From: Plantago major
Lineage: Eukaryota; Streptophyta; Magnoliopsida; Lamiales; Plantaginaceae
NCBI GenBank assembly: GCA_026545765.1
Contig: CM048841.1
Span: 69,810,217 to 69,874,216 of the forward strand
DNA length: 64,000 nucleotides
Reading direction: 5' to 3'
Position 1 is the stretch's first letter. Every line of letters begins with the position of its first letter. The position numbers and the translations under genes are program-made. Below the pieces are notes generated by a model. The model saw nothing but the letters and a program-made list of their open reading frames with translations, was not told the DNA's origin and made no database searches. Positions 55,108 to 64,000 of the stretch are shown here, in pieces.

Positions 55108-56346
55108 AGGGAAAATTTTATTTTGGTACACTACAATGAGACGGTGCCACTTTTGATACGGTATAACGAACTTGTCCAATTTCAGTACACTACAATAACC
55201 ACCATCGAAATTTATATACTCCGATCAATTTTCCGACTAAATTGATGACGTGGCAGCCGGAGTTCCGATTTTCCTGCTAAAATACGTATGTTGACTGTAT
55301 TTTCAGCGATTTTGACCAAAAAAAAGAGAAAAATACATTGTGAGGACACGTTTCGCACTCTGGTTAATGTCGGTAAAGTAAATTAAAGAAAACATAAACT
55401 AATTTTATAAATTTAAAAAATTATATATTTTTTTTAAAATTATAAAAGTTTTAATATTTTTGAATTAAAAAAAAGAATTTAAAAAAAACCTTTAATTTTT
55501 TAATTTTTTTAAAATTCAAAAATATTACTAAACAAGTTTTTGGTTTTCTTTCCATTTTCAAATTATTTTTAAAAATTAAAATTTTATAACTATTTAATTT
55601 TATTTTTTTTTAATAATCTTCCATGGAAGCAATGGCAAGAAGCTCAACTTGAGCTTCCTGCCATGGCCGGAGCTTCCACCGGAGCTTCTTCGGGTGGAAG
55701 CTCCAATCTGGAGCTTCCCCTGGAAGCTCCAGATCGGAGCTCCCACTCTGACGGAGATTCCATGGAAGCTCCTTCCAATGAGTTCCATGGAAGAAAGAAA
55801 ATTTGGGAAAGAAGGTAGAAAGATTTGAGTTGTTGAATTGATACTTCTATTGATGATGCATTGAGAATGAAGTGAATTGAAAATAATGAAGAAGACGGAA
55901 GTGAATTGGGGAAGAAAGTGAATTAGGGTTCTTATTGATTCATTTGGGGAAGAAGGAAGTACATTCTTTTTTTACTATTTTTTTTATTTTTTAAAAATTG
56001 GAAAATGAATTGTTATAATTGTATTTAATTTTTTATTGTAATTAAAAATTTATTTTACATTTTTTTAAATAAAATGTTCCAGATTGAACGAAATTGTGAC
56101 ACGTGTCTTCATAATGTATTTTTCTTTTCTTTTTTGGTCAAAATCGCTGAAAATACGGTCAATATGCGTATTTTAGCAGGAAAATCGGAACTCCGGCTGC
56201 CACGTCATCAATTTAGTCGGAAAAATTGATCGGAGTATATAAATTTCGATGGTGGTTGTTGTAGTGTACTGAAATTGGACAAGGTCGTTCTACCGTATTA
56301 AAAGTGGCACTGTCTCATTGTAGTGTATCAAAAATAAAATTTTCCC
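55108..56346. mobile_element. Mutator-like element with long (about 220 bp) TIRs
   Basis: GGGAAAATTTTATTTTGGTACACTACAATG...TTTTGACCAAAA at the left is inverted at the right end almost base for base for about 220 bp. The 9-bp duplication AACTATAAT flanks it (55099-55107 and 56347-56355). The 800-bp interior has a dense cluster of GGAAGCTCC/GGAGCTTCC motifs (55615-55800) and no transposase. It interrupts a Copia integrase, and removing it restores the frame. Confidence 0.93.
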
Positions 56347-56355
56347 AACTATAAT

Positions 56356-56505
56356 CTGGCACAACCTGAAACAGAAGCTCCAAGGACTTCTATGATTCAA
56401 AATAGGTGAAGGTAATCGATTAATCAGATGCATAGGCAACACATAATCTGACCAGAAGTTCAAAGGTAAACAAGACTGAAACAATAAAGCTATTGCTACA
56501 TGCAA
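56356..56505 (-). pseudogene. Copia integrase core, 5' fragment
   Basis: HVAIALLFQSCLPLNFWSD and MHLINRLPSPIL are typical Copia integrase motifs (W..A..T..YL.NR.P). It leads into the inserted Mutator-like element at 56347. Confidence 0.8.
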
Positions 56506-56940
56506 GATGTGCTGATGTTTGAATATATGAAAAGTTAGTAGAAGTTAATTACATTATTGTTTAGCATAAACTTCTATATATATAAATACAAGGTAGAATT
56601 CTATTAAGTAGTATCCTAATAGTAAAAGAATACTATATCTCTATAACTAAACGAGGTAGAATTCTATTAGTAATTTGTTGTGATATTTCCACACAAAGAC
56701 CTTTGATGTAAGATACCTTTAGCTGCATAAAAAAGAGTTAAACAAAAACTCCACACAATTATCAGATCTTCTGGTTTTAATGCACACATTGAATTGAGTA
56801 AGAATCATGTTATATAAAACTTCAACAAAACGTCTTGTTTCAGACTTGTTTCTCAGCAGATATAATCAGGTACACCTGCAATGATCATCAACTATGGTCA
56901 AAAGTAACTATAACCAGAATAGGAAGGCACAAAAAGGCCC

Positions 56941-57231
56941 CTAAATATCCATATCAAAACAAGCTTGAGCATTATGCATACTTTCAGTAAAACTCAATCT
57001 TTTAAAACTAGCAAACTTGCATATATCACAAACCAAGTCTTTACAAGAATGATGACAATCAAACAGAGACATAGATGACATCTTTGAAAGAGCAACATGA
57101 CCCAACCTCTTGTGCCAAAGTAACAAATCTTGATTCTTTACAACTGAATTTGCATTTACAACAGGAGTGACAGACACATTAGACGAAATCAACTTATTAC
57201 ACCTCAATTTCTCAACAAAAGCATGTAACAA
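56941..57231 (-). pseudogene. Copia GAG-pre-integrase and zinc-binding region
   Basis: It has DLLLWHKRLGHVALSKMS followed by CKDLVCDICKFASFKRLSF, the HHCC zinc finger at the integrase N terminus. Confidence 0.85.
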
Positions 57232-57378
57232 TCTGTAAGCACATACAAAGGAGCAGGTATGTCTTAAACATCTAAATTCAGGTGATAAAGTCCACTTTTA
57301 TATTCATACCAACCAATAATTTTGTTGAATCTTAGTGTTAAAATATGCCACGTCACTTTTGAGAGAATTATACAAATA

Positions 57379-57624
57379 CTCCCTCCATTTCAGAAAAAGT
57401 GTTACATTTTACTATTCTGCGGTCAACTGTCTCCGTGTTTGACTACAATTTACTCTTAAACGATATTAATAAATAAATTATTAAAATTATATAATGAAAA
57501 TTTAGTAATTAAATTTTTATTATATGATTTTATTAAATTATTTACTATTATCGTTTATGAGTAATTGTCAAACTCAAGACAAATGACCACAAAGTCAAAT
57601 GTAACACTTTCCTAAATGGAGAAG
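57379..57624. mobile_element. Stowaway-type MITE nested in Copia
   Basis: CTCCCTCCATTTCAGAAAAAGTG and its inverse CACTTTCCTAAATGGAGAAG are flanked by TA (57377-57378, 57625-57626). 246 bp. Same subfamily as 58151-58388. Confidence 0.85.
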
Positions 57625-57659
57625 TAATATTGATAACCTCCCTTAATAAGGCATTAGGG

Positions 57660-57820
57660 ATGATGGTCCAATTTAATATTGTATCAAAGCAGGCATTTAA
57701 GCTAAATTCAGTCACATAAAGAACATTCTGAAGAACAATATCATGACTTGGTTGAACAACACCAGTAGGCAATTGTACAGTAGCATGCACATGTATAGGA
57801 GGAGAAGTATAAGCATCCAA
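57660..57820 (-). pseudogene. Copia protease C-terminal part
   Basis: VQLPTGVVQPSHDIVLQNVLYV matches the end of Copia protease (the VLYVP-type segment). The Asp active site lies in degraded sequence upstream (57830-57960). Confidence 0.7.
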
Positions 57821-58150
57821 AGTAAGTACATGTCATACGATCAAATGCTCGAGTGTCTATAACCCAAATATGTTTAAAATAGACATAAGAGCAATTATAC
57901 CTCTAAATTTATCTACATCCTCTGCAATAGCTGAAGTAGATGGCATAGAAGACATTGTCATGGATGCATCATGTGCAACAGCTGAAGAGGCCTGAGTTTG
58001 ACTTTGCATAAAGGAGATGAACTTATCATAATTCATACATATCTAATAGCATTAGCCATATGAGCAGTGCTAGTTTGTCTAGTAAGTCTGCTTTTCAAAT
58101 TGCTGCCCCTTCCACTTTTGGTCCTTCCCAATTATGTGGATAACATATTA

Positions 58151-58388
58151 CTCCCTTCATTTCAGAAAAAGTGTTACATTTTACTATTATTATCGTTCTG
58201 CTTGATTATTAATTACTCTTAAACAATATTAATAAATAAATTATTAAAATTATATAATGAAAATTTAGTAATTAAATCTTTATTATATGATTTTATTAAA
58301 TTATTTACTATTATCGTTTATGAGTAATTTGTCAATAAACTCATTAATGACGGCGTCAAATGTAATAATTTCTCCGAAATTGAGGGAG
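58151..58388. mobile_element. Stowaway-type MITE nested in Copia gag
   Basis: CTCCCTTCATTTCAGAAAAAGTG and the inverse of AATAATTTCTCCGAAATTGAGGGAG are flanked by TA (58149-58150, 58389-58390). 238 bp. Removal rejoins the gag frame a few codons after the CCHC knuckle. Confidence 0.85.
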
Positions 58389-58520
58389 TATCTGATAGCA
58401 CATGTCCTTGGTATGACCATTCATTCCACAATTAGCACATTTCATGACCTTCATTTTGTCCTTGCTATAAGCAACAAACTTAGCAAGTATAGCCATTGAG
58501 GAATCAGGTTGAAGTGCCCT
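58389..58520 (-). pseudogene. Copia gag zinc knuckle
   Basis: The minus strand reads AKFVAYSKDKMKVMKCANCG and continues MNGHTKDMCY, a C-x2-C-x4-H-x4-C knuckle. Confidence 0.85.
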
Positions 58521-58891
58521 TTTAACTCATATCATTTTCTTTTTAGTCATTTCAAGAAGGGCATTTCATATTCTTTACTCTTTGCAAAGAGAGAGGTTAG
58601 TTTTTTTAGTTTCCATTGCCATCCTCTTAGAGCATTTCAGTATAAGTTATAACTGAAGTTGCCACATTAAGGTCTCTATTTGCATCAGATGTTCGTCACA
58701 TACACCAACAGTTTTCGGTTTTCCACCTTCCTGTGGACTTGTGATATGATCACCATTAATTTGTTTGATATATTGCGCTCAAAAGTGTAATTATAATTTT
58801 GTCCAGTCATGGCAGCTTTAAAACTGAGAAAATGGATGCAAACCTTTATATTAACTGCAGTTGCTTCCCTCTCGCGTTTAGTGCATAAACC

Positions 58892-58926
58892 TGTTGGAAA
58901 TTTATAGAAGAGCGGCAATGTATTGA

Positions 58927-58973
<47 letters not shown>

Positions 58974-59872
58974 GTAACATGTAAGAGAACAAATTAAGGA
59001 CTAATGTGGTGAGAGTTGGCTCTCGGTCCTTAAGATAAATTTGCCCCGCTTAGATGCCTACAGTTGCAATTAGCAAAATGTCTCTCAAGATTACACAACA
59101 GGTGAATCTGTAAGCTGACACTTGAAATCACAGATTCGAGTGGACTATTGTAATATGGAAAGACAGGCTTAAAAGAAGAAGAGAAGGAAAGAGAGAATTG
59201 GATATCTCTTGTTATGTGTATGGAATCCAACTATGGACATCTATTTATAGTTTTGTAAAGTTGTGACCAAAAGATGCAATTGTTGAACAAAAGACTTATG
59301 GTACCGAATAGATATGTACTTTCGTAATATACGATCATTCACCAAAAAACATGTTCTTCCAGTGGCAACACTTGCCACTTTAGGTGCCTAGGTCATGGGT
59401 TCGACACTCACATGGACCAGCTTTTTAGTATTTTTGCATCTTTAAGTGTACAAATGCACCCCTTGCAAATTACACACTTCAACTCACATTCTTTTACAAA
59501 GGCTACATATATAGCCAAACTGGAAAGGCGCATCTATTGGACGAAATTGGTCATGGGATCGACAACCCTTTGAACCATTCTGTCCAATTTTTCACCTTTT
59601 CACCTATTCTAGCTCCTTCTTCTTAATTTTAGCTATGTGGAACTATTTCCACTCCAACTCTTTGATTTTCCATAACTAGTACATCAACCAACACACTTTG
59701 AGCATTAATTACTCTTTCACAATTGAATTTTAGTAATATTTGTTCAAGTGTCTTCTACTACTATAGTAGACAATGCACGTTCTAGAAACCTCTGTTTCCG
59801 ACGTGTGGGGCCCCATTTGGTTGAGATACAAGGTCATAGACAAACTACTCTTGGTTAGCTAAAATTCCAACA
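58892..59872 (-). repeat. 3' LTR of a second minus-strand Copia element
   Basis: On the minus strand it begins TGTTGGAATTTTAGC at 59872 after a purine tract ATGTGGGGAT and ends TTTCCAACA at 58892, about 981 bp. It contains an (AT)n run (58930-58969). No partner LTR lies in the window. Confidence 0.75.
58930..58970. repeat. (AT)n microsatellite
   Basis: About 20 AT units inside the Copia LTR. Confidence 0.9.
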
Positions 59873-60758
59873 ATCCCCACATGAAAGAAAATTGATGCTC
59901 ACAGCACATCGGAGTGCTCCAGCCTCGAATTTCCAGCGGAAATCTTATTGCATCGAGAACGATAGCTTTCGCTTTGAATCTTCCCCTAGTAGAGTACCAT
60001 CGGATTTACTTGCCAACCGGTGAACGCGATGTCTTGAACCAGTCGGCGTTTTGTGTAAACCAAGACAATGATACCTACACAATAATTCCCATTATTGTTT
60101 CGTTCCAGGTTTGTCTGTCCATTAAAGGCCTTGGACACCCTTGGATTCTTAAGTGTTTCAGTTGAAGTGGCCAAACTTCATACACTTAAATAGGTGATCC
60201 TGCCACTGATGCTCCGCTCAAAAGCTCTAGACGATCATTAAGAGTTCGGTGACTCATCCTCCGCCCGATACGGCAGCAACACTTAATGTCTATCGCGGGA
60301 ACAGCCTCATGGAGTATAACTCCTAAGTGCTCTTACCTCGAAGTACAAAACTTCACGAGGCGATCAACTGGTCCTTTACAACTTTGTTTTTCACATTGAA
60401 CCAAATTCTTGGGATCTCCAGTCAGTATGGTTGGGTTACCGCTGTAAATTTCCTTTAATTCGTGGGTCTTAGGCCCATTCCCCTAGACAGGCAGATTCCT
60501 TGATCTTTTATGTATTGCTTTTGTTTAGCGGATCTGCATGTTATCCTTTGATTTCACACAATCAATAGTGATAACCCCCCCCTAAAGATCAACTGCCAAA
60601 TGGTCATATGTCTACGACTTTACGTGTCTACACTTGCCATACTGTTCTTATGCCCTTTTTAAAAGTCAACCGACTATCGTAGTGAAACATCACTGAAGGC
60701 ACATGCTTATCCCAACAAGGGACATCCTCTAAAATTTATAAATCCATTATGCTTCTTC

Positions 60759-61202
60759 CTATGCTTTTTCCAAAGCAATAAATTCCGATTCCAACGTGGA
60801 TCGTGCGATGCATCTTTGTTTAGAGGATCTACACGAAACAACCCTTACCATATCAGTGGTAAATAAATACCCTCTTGTGGACTTGATTTTCGTGATATCA
60901 GATATCCATTTTTCAATAATGTATCCTCCTGATACTGTTGGATATCTCCCATAGTGTAATCCATAACTCATCGAGTACTTCAAGTACCTTAGTCGATGAT
61001 GATTAGTCTTCCAGTGTTTATTTATAGGATCACATGTGAACTTAGCCACCATATTGACTACATGTGCAGTAATCAGACGAGTGATGTCCATTATGCACAT
61101 TAGATTGCCAATTATCCAAGAATATAACACCGACTCTACATGATCACCACTATACTTGCTTATTTTGATGTGATATGTGTACACAAATCCACATCCAGGC
61201 AT
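60759..61202 (-). pseudogene. Copia RNase H
   Basis: A 147-aa frame: CGFVYTYHIKISKYS, CDPINKHWKTNHHRLRYLKY (decayed H...A..RI.RYL), SGGYIIEKWISDITKIKSTRGY (D..KSTSG-type block) and RSSKQRCIARSTLESEFIALE (K...A.ST.E.E). Motifs are recognisable but altered. Confidence 0.8.
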
Positions 61203-62272
61203 TTTTCTTGTGCATCAATAAGTCTCCATAGTTTCTCCAAACTTGAGACAACCTCTGTTTTATCGATAGCGATAAGAAAGAACGCTTTGACTCGTGCTCC
61301 AACATAAGTCAACCTATTTCATGTCTACAACTTTCATAATTCTTCTGAATAAGAATTTAGTTTAGACAAAGAAATATATGTGTTTTCCATGCCTCTCCAA
61401 TAGCCTTAATTGGAAACCATCATTATTTGAACTCGTAGTTCAATCGATTAATTCCACATTAGTAACATGGTCATAATTAGAATTAATCGCATTTTGGACC
61501 TACAGTCCAACCAATTTTCCTTACGAAAATCTTTGCTCCACCTCGAAACAACCACGAGAGAACATTCACAAGTATCCATACTTGCAAAATTGTGTATTGG
61601 TCACACAAATTCCCTTGTACTATCAAGTGCCAAATGCAGGAATAATTCCTTTAGAATTTTACACCTTCCCCACATTTATAGAATTTCAAGCCATTCTATA
61701 TTTAACGTGGTCTGTTCATACCTGTCAAGAAACTATTTCCACATTATGAGACCAACGTAAATTAAAACTTGAACTCTAACAAATACAAAGTCCAAAGTCT
61801 CATGTACATTCAACAACACCCCCATGGGAGATGAGTCTTTTCTTCTCAACTCGCGAAAGCAAAGCTTCCCTCCCCACATGAACAAAGACTCTCCAAAGTT
61901 AAAAAAAAACTTTCGGAGCTTCATTCTATATGGTAGCCTCTAGAGACAATGCTTAGATAATTGTCCTTCGAACATTTTCTGCCAAATAGGCTAGAAAATC
62001 TGGTCCTAAGTACTTGTTCTTCCTTGCCCTTTTACCGCATCTAGATTCAAACTCATGAGCCTTTGGTGTTCTCTTGATTTGAAATCCTAGTTTGCATTCA
62101 TTCCTCTAGTTTCAATTTAATTGAATAACTAGAATAGACAGGAGTTACAAACAACAGGTTTGATCCTTATGGGTCAAGGTCCGGAACACTTGGTTCGGAC
62201 TCAGTTTCCGAACCAAAATTACGTTTAGGGTCAATTCCTTCATCCATAGACAAGGGAAGACATCTCAAATAT

Positions 62273-62476
62273 TTAGCAATCATTAATACGACGAACCGTT
62301 CCCACGTCAATATCATTAATCTTGGACCTAAATACCAAGAAATTGATATACATTACATTACTAGCATATCCAAAGAATATGTAGTCCATAGTTCTGGGAC
62401 CAAATTCCGCTTGCCTTGGGTTAGGTACTTCTACCTTGGCCAACCAGCACCACAAATCGATACTTGAAAGAAGCAA
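62273..62476 (-). pseudogene. Copia integrase C-terminal part
   Basis: LWCWLAKVEVPNPRQAEFGP, then MDYIFFGYASNVMYINFLVF. It matches the segment after the integrase core of Copia elements (GC.A.V..P...K..P.....IF.GY). Confidence 0.8.
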
Positions 62477-62871
62477 GGTTATCTCTCCATAACTTACATG
62501 GAACTATGTTGTTGTGCTTGTGGAAATTCTGTTAAGAATTTTGTTATCCAAGAGAATGGCATCTCCCCACAATTCTAGTAAAGTCAAGAATTCAACAACA
62601 TCCCCTTTGCTTCTAACATAGTATAAATTATATTAATGTCGTTGCTATATTCAACAAACGCACCAAAGTACGTTTTCCATCTTCACACAAGTCCATTGAA
62701 CAGAAGGTTGTTTTATACAAGTTAGTTTCATATTCACATGGTGAGCTGAGTGAACTTCATGGTTGAAGTCGCGTACCGACTTACTGTTCAACGATAACCG
62801 AGTCGTGTCAAATTCTGTCCACCATGGATTAGGTCAACCAACAATTTCCAAACCTCTACACCACTTTTCAA

Positions 62872-64000
62872 CACTACAAGAAATTACTGAAAAAACGATG
62901 GAAAGGGGCGACGGATAAATCGCTAAGGGTAATCCGTCGCTACCCGTAGCGACGGATAAAAGTTATCCGTCGCTACAGAGCGACGGATAAAATTATCCGT
63001 CGCTACTTTTGTTGACCATAATAAAAAGAAAAAAATAAAAAAAAATTAGCGACGGATAGATCTATCCGTCGCTATATAGCCGGAAAATTAAAAAAAAAAT
63101 AAAAAAGTTAGCGACGGATAGATCTCCGTCGCTAAAAGCCTAAAAAATATAATATATCTCCACCACCTCTCCTCCATTTCTCCTCTCCTCCTCCTCCACC
63201 ACCACCACCTTTCTCCTCCCACCACCACCGCACCACCACACTGCCACCACCACCATCCTCCACCACCACCATCTCCTCCACCACCTCCTTTCCTCCTCCC
63301 ACCACCACTTTACCACACCCACCAACACCGCACCACACCCACCGCACCACCACTGCCACCTCCACCTTTCTCCTCCCACCACACTGCCACCACCACCGCA
63401 CCACCACACTGCCACCACCACCGCACCACCACTGCCACCACCACCATCCGCCTCTCACCACCACCACCCATCTCTCCACGCCACCACTGCCTCCGGATCT
63501 CATCGCCACCACCGCCACCGGATCTCCATCGTCCACCTCCGGATCTTCGATTTATCTTTTTATATATTTTCGGTATTTTAGGTATTTTAGTTTGTACATT
63601 TTAGGTATTTTAGGTATTTATCTTTTATCTTTTTGTACATTTTCGGTATTTTAGTTGTATTATTGTATAATGAATTTGTATTATTGTCATTGTATACAAT
63701 TTTCGATTTATTGTATAATCGTATTGAATATTGTAGTTTCGATTTGAATATCAACCGAATTATTGTCCGATTTGAATATTGTAGTTTCGATAAATCAATA
63801 TCTCGTATACGAATACAAATTGGATACGAATTAATCCGTATACGAATATAAAAATTCGAATACGGATTTTAATTTTATTTTAAAAATAGCAATGTAACGA
63901 CGGATAGATCTATCCGTCGCCACGTGGGGCGACGGATAGAATCTATCCGTCGTTATATTGGCGACGGATAGATTCTATCCGTCACCAATAATCAATTTAA
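62872..64000. mobile_element. CACTA (En/Spm) element, left end; continues past window
   Basis: It begins CACTACAAGAAATTACTGAA, the CACTA terminus, after a possible 3-bp duplication CAA. The subterminal 62900-63140 has alternating GCGACGGATA and TATCCGTCGC repeats, and the same repeats return at 63897-63990. The interior has a CCACCA-rich region (63155-63540) and an AT-rich region. No transposase is seen in this part. It inserted into the Copia integrase. Confidence 0.85.
63155..63540. repeat. CCACCA-rich simple repeat
   Basis: A strongly biased pyrimidine-C stretch of CCACCACCA, CTCCTCC and CACCGCACCACC. It gives long minus-strand frames of Gly/Val/Trp that are artefacts. Confidence 0.85.

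Larger units (their letters stand above)
54980..58890 (-). mobile_element. Degraded Ty1-Copia element, minus strand
   Basis: From right to left (5' to 3'): gag with a CCHC knuckle (about 58390-58440), the protease end (57660-57830), GAG-pre-integrase with LLWHKRLGH (56941-57231), integrase (56356-56505 and 54985-55098), then decay. It is interrupted by two MITEs and by a Mutator-like element at 55108-56346. Its own LTRs were not identified. The left end is approximate. Confidence 0.8.
59873..62871 (-). mobile_element. Second degraded Copia element (internal region), minus strand
   Basis: From left: polypurine tract (59873-59882), a 3' non-coding part, RNase H (60759-61202), badly decayed RT (61203-61930) and integrase (62270-62870, EVPNPRQAEFGPRTMDYIFFGYA). 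The CACTA element at 62872 cuts it off. The 5' part, if it survives, is beyond the window. Confidence 0.85.

Noticed and set aside
63132..63536. Long Gly/Val/Trp-rich minus-strand ORFs
   Set aside because: They translate a CCACCA-rich simple repeat inside a CACTA element and have no protein-like composition.

Overview
This window is nuclear DNA from a flowering plant, almost certainly a eudicot. The evidence is a phosducin-like gene with eight plant-type GT-AG coding exons, an S1-group bZIP gene carrying the plant-specific conserved-peptide uORF, a nuclear copy of plastid atpH, plant LINEs with DUF4283/CCHC ORF1 proteins, SIRE-like Copia elements, Stowaway MITEs and a CACTA element. The species cannot be named from sequence alone. 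Only two intact host protein genes were recognised: PLP3 (29889-32768, eight exons) and, about 1.35 kb downstream on the same strand, a short S1-type bZIP (34121-34513) whose leader holds a sucrose-control-type uORF. A short membrane-helix exon at 27083-27205 may be a third, unidentified host gene. Nearly everything else is transposon-derived and broken.

Layout. 1-6 kb: a Stowaway MITE, a 5'-truncated minus-strand LINE (1247-3850), then one copy of a two-copy non-coding block (3931-5620). 6-19.4 kb: one plus-strand LINE interrupted by two solo LTRs of a single family (9843-15611 and 17754-18956, each with a perfect 5-bp target duplication); the first solo LTR is itself interrupted by an internally deleted Copia element (10101-14749, duplication GTGAA). 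19.4-21.4 kb: a hairpin-ended inverted-repeat element with a LINE tail inside it, a plastid atpH insertion, and a small foldback. 21.65-25.86 kb: a 4.2-kb Mutator-like element (9-bp duplication TTAGGAGTA) filled with CATGATCTC-type satellite arrays. 26-28.6 kb: two hAT-family elements, each carrying tRNA-like A and B boxes. 29-34.7 kb: the host gene island. 34.8-37.6 kb: a TRIM-type mini-retroelement, a MITE and a 785-bp Mutator-like element. 37.97-51.7 kb: the second copy of the repeated block, expanded by AT-rich arrays, a complete but broken 5.1-kb LINE (42718-47805) and a 3.8-kb mariner-like element (47843-51647). 51.7-54.7 kb: TIR elements including a hAT derivative with an 8-bp duplication. 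54.8-62.9 kb: two degraded minus-strand Copia elements, one carrying a long-TIR Mutator-like element and two MITEs. From 62872 to the window end: the start of a CACTA element.

PLP3 and the bZIP gene do not obviously act in one pathway. The transposon parts do show relationships: the mariner-like element has the same TIR type as the Stowaway MITEs scattered through the window, and target-site duplications allow the insertions to be put in order.
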